From: Gemmatimonadota bacterium
GTDB lineage: Bacteria; Gemmatimonadota; Gemmatimonadetes; Gemmatimonadales; GWC2-71-9
DNA length: 37,592 bases
Assembly (NCBI GenBank): GCA_017889745.1
Contig: JAGGAG010000004.1
Location: forward strand, 1-37,592
Direction of reading: 5' to 3'
A program made the position numbers and the translations under genes. The notes beneath the pieces were generated by a model, which worked only from the letters and a program-made list of their open reading frames with translations, did no database searches and had not been told where the DNA came from. Shown one piece after another: positions 14,829-22,259 of this stretch (position 1 is the stretch's first letter; each line of letters begins with the position of its first letter).

Positions 14829-15893
14829 TCACGTCACCCTTTCCAGTCGCGAATTCGGCCGGTACCCCCGCCCCACCTTGGCGCAGGGCTTTCCATCGAG
14901 CAACACCACGTCGGCGGTGAAGTCGAAGCGCCCCTCGAAGAGAGACGAACCGACGCCGTAGGCATCCACCGGCACGGCGAGGCGCTCGAACTCGCGGATC
15001 TTGTCCACGGTGAACCCGCCCGACACCACGATCCGCACGTGCCCGAACCCACGCCTGTCGAGCGCGGCGCGCACGTTTTCCACCAGCCGAGGGTTGACTC
15101 CCGTCGGGCGGAAGCGGCCCATCTCCTCGAACAGGGACCGGTCCACCAGCATCTCACTGGTGTCGATCCGGACGCCGTACAAGCGATTTCCCATGGCCTC
15201 AGCCACCTCGAGCGCGGTGCGCACACAATCGTTCTCGAAATCGACCAGCGTCACCAGGCGCACCGATGGGGGCATGTATTCCGCGAACTTCCGCGTGGCG
15301 CGCACAGTGTCGCCGGCGTAGGCGGCAATGAGTGCGTGCGGTACGGTGCCGACTCCCTCGCTGCCCCACCAGCTGGCCTGCGCATCCGTCGACACGCCGA
15401 TGGCACCGGCAATGTGCGCGGCGTAGCCGTCGCCGGTCTGTACCAGCCAGTGATCGTGCCGCGCGGGGAAGAACATCACTTCCTTGGGCGCCGCCGCCTC
15501 CACCACCTGGCGGGTGTTGGTGCCCACCTTGGTGCGGCGCGCCAGCACGCCGAGGTAGAGGGTTTCCAGGTGGGCGAAGGTGTCGTACGGTCCCTCGATC
15601 AGCAGTACCGTCTCCCACGGTTCGATGGCATCGCCGTCGTACAGTGCCTGAACGCTGAGTTCGGGCCAGCGGTCAGAGCAGAGCTTGAGGATCGCAATGG
15701 CCTCGTCGATACCGCCCAGGAAGGCGTGTTGCTTGCCGAAGACCTGCATGGTGACGTGCGGCCGGTCGCCGTCGGCGAGCAGTATCTCGCGGGTACGGAC
15801 GAAGTACTTGTCGGAGTAGTACCCGGCCCGCATCCGTTCGACGGGGAGGTTGAAGATCGCAGGATCGAGCCGCGGGCGATGTGGTGCCGTCAT
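14829..15893 (-). CDS. pncB: Nicotinate phosphoribosyltransferase
   Basis: This 354-residue protein transfers phosphoribosyl from PRPP to nicotinate with ATP, giving nicotinate mononucleotide for NAD. It shows the NAPRTase N-terminal signature MRAGYYSDKYFVRTREILL, the TNTRQVVEAA and FPARHDHWLVQTGDGYAAHIAG segments, and the phosphate-binding VSGGFTVDKIREFE and DAYGVGSSLFEG near the C-terminus. At 354 residues it is shorter than many bacterial NAPRTases (about 400 or more) and closer to compact archaeal-type forms. It lies 6 bp after a membrane-protein gene and upstream of pncA, so a nicotinamide-to-NaMN salvage operon is likely. Quinolinate phosphoribosyltransferase shares the fold but not these N-terminal motifs. 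Confidence 0.88.
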   Translation of the reverse strand: MTAPHRPRLDPAIFNLPVERMRAGYYSDKYFVRTREILLADGDRPHVTMQVFGKQHAFLGGIDEAIAILKLCSDRWPELSVQALYDGDAIEPWETVLLIEGPYDTFAHLETLYLGVLARRTKVGTNTRQVVEAAAPKEVMFFPARHDHWLVQTGDGYAAHIAGAIGVSTDAQASWWGSEGVGTVPHALIAAYAGDTVRATRKFAEYMPPSVRLVTLVDFENDCVRTALEVAEAMGNRLYGVRIDTSEMLVDRSLFEEMGRFRPTGVNPRLVENVRAALDRRGFGHVRIVVSGGFTVDKIREFERLAVPVDAYGVGSSLFEGRFDFTADVVLLDGKPCAKVGRGYRPNSRLERVT

Positions 15894-15899
15894 GCGACC

Positions 15900-16556
15900 T
15901 CAGGTTGTGGGCGAGTCGCCGAACTGGATCCGCTTCCGCGCCTTCAGCATCCGGCTCAAGGTGGCGCCGCGGCGCGTGCCCGCATACAGCTCCACGAGCC
16001 GGCTCAGCTCCGCCATGGCGCGTCCAGGTTCTGCGAGCTGGTGCTCATAGAGGTTCATGAGGGCCAACCCGACGCGAAGGTCCTCGTCCCGTGAAAGAGG
16101 GCCGCCGGTGCGGAGCCCGGTCAACTCGAGCGCCGCGCCCGCGGGGTTGCCCATCGGTCCGGCGAAGAGCGCGGCCCGGCGCATAGTGGCCGCGACCCGC
16201 TCACGCGGCTCCTCGGCCCGCTGTCGGTACTCCTCGGCGGCGAGCGCGTAGTGTCCGCCGGCCACCAGCGCCTCGATGCTGGAGTAGTCCGGGCTCCGGC
16301 GCACCCCGAATCCCTGCAGCGCCCGGGAGGCACCCTCGATGAGCGGGGTCAGCAGGCCATCCACCACTCCCACGGTGAAGCCGTACACGCCCCACAGGCC
16401 GAGCACGAGCTTGAGGAACCGGGTGTCGTCCGCGGCCAGCCAGAACGCGACCGCCACGATGGTGCCGAACGCCAGGAGGAAGCCGGCAGCCAGGCGGACC
16501 AGCACCAGCGGGTCCTCGAGGGAGACCCGCATCCGGTCGAGCGTGCGTTCCAGCAT
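15900..16556 (-). CDS. Membrane protein with two helices and a TPR-like cytosolic tail
   Basis: This 218-residue protein has two predicted membrane helices at about 15-40 (LVRLAAGFLLAFGTIVAVAFWLA) and 45-68 (LVLGLWGVYGFTVGVVDGLL). The remainder is helical, with alternating pairs (IEALVAGGHYALAAEEYRQRA, LALMNLYEHQLAEPGRAMAELSRLVELY) that look like tetratricopeptide-type repeats. ATG 16556 is chosen; an alternative TTG start at 16571 would add MTPPP. No family is recognised. The gene sits 6 bp before pncB, which suggests co-expression with NAD salvage, though a functional link is inference. Confidence 0.6.
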   Translation of the reverse strand: MLERTLDRMRVSLEDPLVLVRLAAGFLLAFGTIVAVAFWLAADDTRFLKLVLGLWGVYGFTVGVVDGLLTPLIEGASRALQGFGVRRSPDYSSIEALVAGGHYALAAEEYRQRAEEPRERVAATMRRAALFAGPMGNPAGAALELTGLRTGGPLSRDEDLRVGLALMNLYEHQLAEPGRAMAELSRLVELYAGTRRGATLSRMLKARKRIQFGDSPTT

Positions 16557-16609
16557 GGGAGGAGGTGTCAAGCGACCGAACTTAAGACGCGCAGGAAGAC
16601 GGCGGCAAG

Positions 16610-16638
16610 TTGACAGGGCGTGGCGTGCTCCCTAAATC
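16610..16638 (+). promoter_or_regulatory. Sigma-70-type promoter for the Tat-exported asparaginase-like gene
   Basis: A perfect TTGACA (16610-16615) is followed after 17 bp by TAAATC (16633-16638). It lies just upstream of GTG 16685, giving a leader of about 40 nt. It also argues against the longer ORF in the track, which would start inside the -35 box. Confidence 0.6.
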
Positions 16639-16684
16639 CCGTGGTCGCCAGCCGCATTCTCTTCCCGAATCAGGACTGTTCCGC

Positions 16685-17734
16685 GTGACCGATCGCCCCG
16701 ACCGACGTTCGTTCCTCGGTTCTGCCGGCAGCCTGGCCGCCGTGCTCGCCCTGCCCCGGGTGCGAGAGGTGGCCGCCATGCAGGCACCCGCCATCCGGCG
16801 TGCCCCCCCGGCCCAGCCGGCGGCCATCAGCTCGGCCAACAGCCTGGCTCCGGTAACGCGCACTGCCGAACTGGTGCTGCAGGGCACGGACACCCTCGAC
16901 GCGGCCGTGGAAGGGGTGAAGATCCAGGAACTCGACCCGAAGGACGACTCGGTGGGATACGGCGGGCTGCCCAACGCCGATGGCGTGGTGCAACTCGATT
17001 GTTCGTGCATGCACGGCCCGACCAGGCGGGCGGGGGCAGTTGGTGCACTGGAGGGGATCAAGACGCCGAGCGAGGTGGCGCGACTGGTGTTGAAGTACAC
17101 CAACCACATCCTGCTGGTGGGCGAGGGCGCCAGGCGATTCGCGCTGTCGTACGGCTTCAAGGAGGAGGACCTGCTCACCCCGGAGTCACGGCAGAAGTGG
17201 CTGGTATGGCGGGCCAACCGCGGGCCGGATGACGACTGGCTGCAGGTGCCCGACAAGGAGCCGATGGTGGTGCGCCCCACCGGTACCATCAACCTCAACG
17301 TGGTGAGCCCGTCAGGCGACATTTCGTCGATCACCACCACGAGCGGGCTGGCGTGGAAGCTCCCCGGTCGGGTGGGTGATTCCGCGATCGCAGGCGCCGG
17401 CCAGTACACCGACAACGAGATAGGCGCCGCCGGCTCCACTGGTCGGGGAGAGTCGAACATCATGGTGTGCGGCGGATTCCTCACGGTGGAGGCGATGCGG
17501 CGCGGGCTCAAGCCGACCGACGCCTGCCTCGAGACACTGCGCCGGGCCGTGGCCATGTCGCCGGCCCGGCTGGTGGACGAGAAGGGTCGCCCGAAGTTCG
17601 GCCTGACTTTCTACGCGGTAAACAAGCGGGGTGAATTCGGCGCGGCGTCCATGTTTCCGGGCAGGTACGCGGTGCACGACGGCAAGGACGCGCGCTTCGT
17701 GGATACCGCGTACCTGTACGAGAGGACCAAGTGA
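16685..17734 (+). CDS. Tat-exported Ntn-hydrolase, glycosylasparaginase/isoaspartyl-peptidase family
   Basis: This 349-residue protein begins at GTG 16685 with a twin-arginine signal (DRPDRRSFLGSAGSLAAVLAL), so it is folded before export. The body is an asparaginase-2-type Ntn hydrolase. It has VGYGGLPNADGVVQLD near the N-terminus and, after the autocleavage point, GTINLNVVSPSGDISS, TTTSGLAWKLPGRVGDS, GAGQYTDNEIGAAGSTGRGE. The Thr of GTINLN aligns with the nucleophile of the usual 'HDTIGM' motif; the residue before it is Gly instead of Asp, which may change autoprocessing. The enzyme should hydrolyse asparagine-linked glycans, isoaspartyl peptides or asparagine in the periplasm. It overlaps the following barrel gene by GTGA. 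Confidence 0.85.
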   Translation: MTDRPDRRSFLGSAGSLAAVLALPRVREVAAMQAPAIRRAPPAQPAAISSANSLAPVTRTAELVLQGTDTLDAAVEGVKIQELDPKDDSVGYGGLPNADGVVQLDCSCMHGPTRRAGAVGALEGIKTPSEVARLVLKYTNHILLVGEGARRFALSYGFKEEDLLTPESRQKWLVWRANRGPDDDWLQVPDKEPMVVRPTGTINLNVVSPSGDISSITTTSGLAWKLPGRVGDSAIAGAGQYTDNEIGAAGSTGRGESNIMVCGGFLTVEAMRRGLKPTDACLETLRRAVAMSPARLVDEKGRPKFGLTFYAVNKRGEFGAASMFPGRYAVHDGKDARFVDTAYLYERTK

Positions 17735-18930
17735 GGCGGCATGCGGCAGGAGGCGGTCGGCAGTCAGCAGTCGGTCGACAGGCAGCAGGCTGGTTGGTGC
17801 TGGTCGCGGGAGTGCTGCTTGGTGCGAGTCCGGTCCACGCGCAGGGGATCTCCGCCAGGAAGACCTACCCGGGGCAATGGCTCACGAGTTACTACCCGTT
17901 TGTCGCCACGCTGCCCAACAACGGTCCGAGCTTCGAACTGCGGGCCCAGCACTGGCAGATGGCTCCCTACGAGTCGCGCGTCACCGCCGGGATCCTCTTC
18001 AGCGGACGCGCGGCGTGGGCGCCGTGGGGTGGCAGCTGGCTGGTGGACGTCGGCATGAACGCGCCGCTGTTGAGCCCGGGATGGCGGCTCATGGCCGACA
18101 TCCGCGCCGGCACCGAGACGCGCTACGGATACTACGGGCTGGGCAATACCACCGGTATCGATCCCGACGCCACCAGGGACACCGAGCCGTACCTCTACCG
18201 GGTGGAGCGTGGACTGTACGCCGCCACGGTGGACCTGACCCGCAGGATCGTGGGGCCCCTCGGCGTCTCCGTGATGCTCAACGGCGCCATCGCCGACTAC
18301 ACGTCACTCTCGCCGTCCTCACTGTTCGAGCTGGGATTCGGGCCGGAACTCAAGCAGACCGAGGGCTCGGTAACGGGCGCGCTGGTATTCGACCTGCGCG
18401 ACAACGAGTACGACACGCGGAAAGGGCTGGTGGTGGAGGCCGGTGGGCAATACGGCGGCTCGGAGCGGAACTACTCACGCTGGTACGGCATCGCACGGGG
18501 GTGGTTCCCGGCCACAAAGAGCACCGTGCTCGCCGCTCGCGTGTTTGCCACCAACATCGGCGGCACGCCGACCCTGCTCTCACAGGAAGTGGTGCCGGGC
18601 TGGGAGTCACCCTATGCCACGCTCGGCGGTGAGGACTCGCACCGGGCGCTTCCCTACGGCCGCCTTACGGGATCGGGACTGATCGGCACCAACGTCGAGG
18701 TCCGGCAGGACATCATCGCAAAGGGTGAATACGGCGCGCTCGGCATCGTGCTGTTCATGGACGCGGGCCGCTCGTTCCTGAATGACTTCCAGGTGACGCT
18801 CGACGACTGGACGGTGGGTGGCGGCGGCGGGCTCGTTCTGCGGATCCTGCGGGGCAACGTGTTCATCCTGACCTACGGCATCTCGAAGAACGAGAGCCAC
18901 GTGGGGTTCAGGACGGGATGGATGTTCTGA
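17731..18930 (+). CDS. Omp85/BamA-type outer-membrane barrel protein
   Basis: This 399-residue protein has a signal peptide (hydrophobic core WLVLVAGVLLGASPVHAQ) and a C-terminal barrel like the surface-antigen (D15) domain of Omp85 proteins. Typical are VFDLRDNEYDTRKGLVVEAGG, LGGEDSHRALPYGRLTGSGLIGTNVEVRQDI and a last strand ending in an aromatic residue (VGFRTGWMF). There are no clear POTRA domains before the barrel, so it is a short, barrel-only member. It starts at GTG 17731, overlapping the preceding hydrolase gene. The positively charged n-region GGGRQSAVGRQAAG is encoded by a heptamer repeat array (17742-17790). A second array, of another family, follows its stop codon. Confidence 0.75.
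   Translation: MRRHAAGGGRQSAVGRQAAGWLVLVAGVLLGASPVHAQGISARKTYPGQWLTSYYPFVATLPNNGPSFELRAQHWQMAPYESRVTAGILFSGRAAWAPWGGSWLVDVGMNAPLLSPGWRLMADIRAGTETRYGYYGLGNTTGIDPDATRDTEPYLYRVERGLYAATVDLTRRIVGPLGVSVMLNGAIADYTSLSPSSLFELGFGPELKQTEGSVTGALVFDLRDNEYDTRKGLVVEAGGQYGGSERNYSRWYGIARGWFPATKSTVLAARVFATNIGGTPTLLSQEVVPGWESPYATLGGEDSHRALPYGRLTGSGLIGTNVEVRQDIIAKGEYGALGIVLFMDAGRSFLNDFQVTLDDWTVGGGGGLVLRILRGNVFILTYGISKNESHVGFRTGWMF
17742..17790. repeat. Heptamer array, GTCGGCA family, inside a signal-peptide n-region
   Basis: Seven 7-bp units in phase read tgcggca-ggaggcg-gtcggca-gtcagca-gtcggtc-gacaggc-agcaggc. They are translated as the n-region of the Omp85-like protein. The unit gtcggca is shared with the 14733-14816 array. 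Confidence 0.7.
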
Positions 18931-18933
18931 ACT

Positions 18934-19014
18934 GGGGTGAACGGCAAAGGGTAAACGGTGAACGGAACGGTTGTTCCCGTTTAACCGTTCACCGTTTGCC
19001 GTTTACACTGTTCA
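18934..19014. repeat. Inverted heptamer array, ACGGTRA family, copy 2
   Basis: The left arm reads ggggtga-acggcaa-agggtaa-acggtga-acggaac. The right arm reads gttcccg-tttaacc-gttcacc-gtttgcc-gtttaca, which is the same family in reverse complement. It fills the gap between two convergent genes and encodes the last residues VNGKR and the stop of the thioredoxin-like gene. Confidence 0.78.
18953..18997. terminator. Hairpin between convergent genes, possible bidirectional terminator
   Basis: AAACGGTGAACGG (18953-18965) pairs perfectly with 18985-18997, and an inner AACGG/CCGTT stem (18966-18970 with 18977-18981) closes a 6-nt loop. It is built from the heptamer arrays. There is no long T-run, so termination is inferred only from position. 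Confidence 0.45.
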
Positions 19015-19549
19015 ACACCTCTCTCACCGTCGTCTCACCCCTGTCCCTCGCGTACCACTTCCGCTGTTCCCTGAGTCTTTCGACCTTCGGCAGCACGTCC
19101 TTGTTGGCCATGACCCACGCTTGAAGCTCGGACGGGCGCGGGCCCCAGCGACCGACCTCCGCGAAGTTCTCGTCGAGGACCAGCACGACGGGAATCGCGC
19201 GCGCGCCGTGGGTGAGGTAGCGGTCCATGATCGCGGGGTTCGCGTCGCGGAGAATGACGCGCAGGTCCACGCCCGGCACCGACTCAGCGACGCGCGCGAG
19301 GAACGGGATGGTATTGGAGGTGTCCATGCACCAGTCCTCGGTGATGGCGAGGAGGTGCAACCGGCGACCACCGACCAGGTCCACGGCCCACTCGGGCGAC
19401 CGCGCGTGGCGATAGATACCCTCCCAGAGCGCGCGATGCTCTGGCCGGGCCTGTGCCACGAACTGCTCGAAGGTGAGCGCGCCCTCCCAGATCCCCTCGA
19501 AGTCGAGCGGGCCCGCCCCGGTTACGACGTCCTGCACACTGCTCTCCAT
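18989..19549 (-). CDS. Thioredoxin-fold protein with a single active-site cysteine
   Basis: This 186-residue protein has a thioredoxin-like core. HLLAITEDWCMDTSN contains C74 where CxxC would be, but the second cysteine is replaced (C-M-D-T). ARAIPVVLVLDENF carries the cis-proline after Ile, and RWGPRPSELQAWV follows as the last helix. Proteins with 'EDWCxD' are a known thioredoxin-family branch of poorly defined function. With one cysteine it could work as a thiol reductase by a monothiol route or as a binding module. It lies 5 bp after the saccharopine-dehydrogenase-like gene and is co-transcribed. Its C-terminal VNGKR and stop derive from a heptamer array. Confidence 0.75.
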   Translation of the reverse strand: MESSVQDVVTGAGPLDFEGIWEGALTFEQFVAQARPEHRALWEGIYRHARSPEWAVDLVGGRRLHLLAITEDWCMDTSNTIPFLARVAESVPGVDLRVILRDANPAIMDRYLTHGARAIPVVLVLDENFAEVGRWGPRPSELQAWVMANKDVLPKVERLREQRKWYARDRGETTVREVLNSVNGKR

Positions 19550-19554
19550 GGCAC

Positions 19555-20697
19555 TTACAACTCCTGAATGACCACGCCACGCGCCGCGAGCCCGGCCACG
19601 TAGTCAGCAAACGGAATGGCTTCGTCGGGGGTGTGCACGCCCTTGAGCGTCACCCGCCCGTCGGCCTGCATCTGCCCCGTGAGTGACAGCGAGTAAGCCG
19701 TCGCCCGCATCATAGCCGAGATACCATGAACTGCGTCGTAATAATCGATGAGGCGGAACGTAACTTCGGACTTCTTGCCGTCCTTGATACCCGACACCTT
19801 CACCAGGAGTGCCACGAGGTCCTGGCCCTCAGGCTTGTGCAGCTTGGGATGCACCGCCGCGATGAACACGTCCCGGGGCACCACCTGCTGACCCTTCACG
19901 GTAATGGGAGAATTGTTGAGCAGGCCCAGTTCCCGGATAGGGCGCATGACGGCGACGTGGCCGGGATAGCGGAGGGTCTTGTACTCCATGATCTCCACCT
20001 GCCCCTCGTACTTGAACGGCAGGGTGCTGATGCCGCCCGCAGTGTGAAACGCTTCCAGCGGGCCCACCGGCGAGGGGAACTCGATCGTTTCCATCTCGCT
20101 CAACGCGTCCACCTGCGCGGGCTTGCCACCGCGCAGCACCCAGGAGGGCGTGGTGTAGTAGTCGAGCGCGCCCTCGAGCGAGTAGACGATCTGGTAGTTG
20201 AGCGGGGGCTCCGGGTGCTGCGGCAGTCCGCCGACGTAGATCTTGACCCGCTCCGTCTTGTCCAGCCGCCGAATGCCCTCGGCGGCCAGGATGGCGACCA
20301 TGCCCGGTGCCAGGCCGCAGTCGGGGATGATCGAGAGGCCCTTCGCCAATGCCGCGCCATCGAGCTTCTTCTGCTCGAAGACGATCTCGGTGTTGCCGCC
20401 CAGGTCGCTGAAGTGGCAGCCACACTCCACGGCGAGCGCTGCCATGGGGCCGTTGAAGTAGTACGGCAGGGCGCTCATGACGGCATCGTGGCCGGTCATG
20501 ACCTGGCGCACTGCGGCGTGGTCGGAGACATCGAGTTGCTGCAGGACGAGCCTCTCGCTGCGCGCGCGTTCGAGGAACGGCGGGAGCCGATCGATCTTCA
20601 GGTCGGCGAGGGTTACGCGGCTGACGCCTTTGCTGTAAAGGAGATCGTATGCGCACGCCGATCCCTGCAATCCCGCCCCGAGCACGAGCATCTTCAT
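19555..20697 (-). CDS. Saccharopine dehydrogenase-like / lysine 6-dehydrogenase-like oxidoreductase
   Basis: This 380-residue protein has an N-terminal Rossmann fold (MLVLGAGLQGSACAYDLL), then SALPYYFNGPMAALAVECGCHFSDLGGN and IPDCGLAPGMVAILAAEGI, and a large C-terminal substrate domain (GGLPQHPEPPLNYQIVYS, TLRYPGHVAVM). The order and motifs fit the saccharopine-dehydrogenase/lysine-6-dehydrogenase group, NAD(P)-dependent enzymes acting on lysine or related amino-acid adducts. The physiological substrate cannot be read. It is the first gene of a two-gene unit with the thioredoxin-like protein and is divergent from a TetR regulator across 140 bp, a candidate control region. Confidence 0.82.
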   Translation of the reverse strand: MKMLVLGAGLQGSACAYDLLYSKGVSRVTLADLKIDRLPPFLERARSERLVLQQLDVSDHAAVRQVMTGHDAVMSALPYYFNGPMAALAVECGCHFSDLGGNTEIVFEQKKLDGAALAKGLSIIPDCGLAPGMVAILAAEGIRRLDKTERVKIYVGGLPQHPEPPLNYQIVYSLEGALDYYTTPSWVLRGGKPAQVDALSEMETIEFPSPVGPLEAFHTAGGISTLPFKYEGQVEIMEYKTLRYPGHVAVMRPIRELGLLNNSPITVKGQQVVPRDVFIAAVHPKLHKPEGQDLVALLVKVSGIKDGKKSEVTFRLIDYYDAVHGISAMMRATAYSLSLTGQMQADGRVTLKGVHTPDEAIPFADYVAGLAARGVVIQEL

Positions 20698-20825
20698 TCG
20701 GTACCCAGCCTATGCATAAGGTCCTGAAATAGCTGCACTTACAGAAGCCCCGGAAGATAGCCGGGAGGGCGGCTTGCCTCAACACCACGGCTATCGGTGA
20801 GTGAGGGCTCAGCCTCGGACCGCGT

Positions 20826-20831
20826 TACATT
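20826..20831 (+). promoter_or_regulatory. Possible -10 element for a leaderless tetR-type mRNA
   Basis: TACATT lies 6 nt before the ATG with no Shine-Dalgarno, as at the sufE and sulfurtransferase genes. Confidence 0.35.
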
Positions 20832-20837
20832 ACCAGC

Positions 20838-21479
20838 ATGAACGCCCCCACCACCCCACCACGCAAACGCGACGGCGAGGCCACACGCCAGCGGCTGCTG
20901 CGGGCGGCACTCGACCTGTATACGACGGTTGGATTCCGGGGCACGACGACCCCGGCAATCGCCTCACGGGCGGGCGTGGCGGAGGGGACGATCTACCGGC
21001 ACTTCACCAGCAAGGAGCACCTGCTCAACGAGGTGTACCGGAGCGCGCAGAAATGGGCGACCGGGCTCCTCAAGGAGATCGAGGAGCAGGAGAAGGCCGC
21101 TCGCGCCTCGGAACGGCTGCAGCGGGTAGCTCGACGGTTCCTCGAGGCGGCGGAGCGGGATCCCGCGGCGCTCCGGATGCTGCTCTACAATCCGGCCGAG
21201 AAGAGCCTGGACGACAAGAGCCGCGAGGCGGCCCGCGAGTTCCGGGATGGGCTGCAGCAGATGGTGGCGAGTGGAAAGTCGGATGGACTGGTGCGGCCAG
21301 GGCCGGCCGATCTCTGGGCATCGGCGTGGCTCTCGCTCATTGCGCTTGCTGCCGAAAAGGTGGCGAGCCGGGAATGGCCGCCGGACCACCCGCACCTGCA
21401 GCTGCTCATCGACTCCGCCTGGGATGCCGTCTCGGCCAAGCCGATCGCTCCGGACACGGCGGCGGTACCCTCAGCGTAG
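20838..21479 (+). CDS. TetR/AcrR-family transcriptional regulator
   Basis: This 213-residue protein has an N-terminal TetR DNA-binding domain: ATRQRLLRAALDLYTTVGFRG (helix 1), TTPAIASRAGVAEGTIYRHF (helix-turn-helix) and TSKEHLLNEVY (helix 4). The C-terminal part (about 75-200) is helical and variable, as expected for a ligand-binding domain. Such regulators repress nearby or divergent genes until a small molecule binds. The nearest candidate target is the divergent saccharopine-dehydrogenase-like operon, with 140 bp between starts, but I could not identify a clear palindromic operator. Its 3' end is 12 bp from the convergent lipoprotein gene. Confidence 0.9.
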   Translation: MNAPTTPPRKRDGEATRQRLLRAALDLYTTVGFRGTTTPAIASRAGVAEGTIYRHFTSKEHLLNEVYRSAQKWATGLLKEIEEQEKAARASERLQRVARRFLEAAERDPAALRMLLYNPAEKSLDDKSREAAREFRDGLQQMVASGKSDGLVRPGPADLWASAWLSLIALAAEKVASREWPPDHPHLQLLIDSAWDAVSAKPIAPDTAAVPSA

Positions 21480-21491
21480 GCCGCAACGGGC

Positions 21492-22259
21492 CTAGCGTGC
21501 GGCTTCGCGCCGACCAGTGAACACCGTGAGGTCGCGCGGATTGACCAGCGACCCGCGCCAGCGGACGATCCGTTCTCGCCCCGGACCCACGGGCCGCACC
21601 ACCAGTTCCCCATTCAGTTGATAGCCCAGCGAGTCATCACCCCAGCGAACCGGATTCGTGGCGCCCGCCGCGAGCGTAGCCGGCGACCCCGAGTCGGGAT
21701 AGACGCAGAGCGCCGCCGCTCCATCGCAGGGTGCCACGCGGGCGAACGCCGGTGATCCCACCCATACGCTGAACGCCTGTTCCGCCGCGCGCAGATCAGC
21801 GGGCGACATTTCCGCCGGCGCGGGTGGAGAGGGCGGCGCGTTGAGGCGGAGGATCGTGCGCGTAGTGCGCACGACGAGCGCGCGCCCACCCTCGGTCCAG
21901 GCGAGCGCGAGCGGTGCGCCGGAGCTGTCGGGGAGCCCCAGCTCGCGCTCCGACCCGTTGAGCAGGTTCATGAGCCAGATGCGGGTGCGGGCGGTGTCGG
22001 ACTGCTCGCGCGAGCGGAGGAACGCGATCACCTCGCCCGTGGGCGAGAGCCGGGGCGACCACTCGGCCGGGAGCGAGAAGGTAAGCTGCACCGGGTCGGA
22101 TCCTTCCGGGCTCATGGCCCAGAGGTCGCCGCGGCCGTCGGGGGCATCCGCGACCAGCACCACGTAGGCGTCGCGACCGACCTCGAACTTGTGCCGCAGC
22201 GGCGGGAGCCCGGTGCAGGCCGCGAGTGCCAGGCCAAGCAGTGCCGTGCTACGGTGCAC
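21492..22259 (-). CDS. Lipoprotein with TolB/WD40-like beta-propeller repeats
   Basis: This 255-residue lipoprotein has the lipobox ALAAC and the lipidated cysteine at about 15. It shows blades of the TolB/PD40 type: GRGDLWAMSPEGSDPVQLTF, WSPRLSPTGEVIAFLRS, RIWLMNLLNGSERELG and ALAWTEGGRALVVRT. The blade count is too low for a complete six-blade propeller (about 3-4 visible), so it may be a partial propeller. The start overlaps the upstream M1 peptidase gene by 11 bp, so it is the last gene of the Dabb-GNAT-peptidase-lipoprotein unit. Periplasmic or outer-membrane location is expected; function is not known. Confidence 0.7.
   Translation of the reverse strand: MHRSTALLGLALAACTGLPPLRHKFEVGRDAYVVLVADAPDGRGDLWAMSPEGSDPVQLTFSLPAEWSPRLSPTGEVIAFLRSREQSDTARTRIWLMNLLNGSERELGLPDSSGAPLALAWTEGGRALVVRTTRTILRLNAPPSPPAPAEMSPADLRAAEQAFSVWVGSPAFARVAPCDGAAALCVYPDSGSPATLAAGATNPVRWGDDSLGYQLNGELVVRPVGPGRERIVRWRGSLVNPRDLTVFTGRREAAR

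Noticed and set aside
14232-16094. 620-codon plus-strand ORF opposite pncA, pncB and the membrane protein
   Set aside because: It spans three genes on the other strand that have clear motifs and starts; it is a GC-driven shadow.
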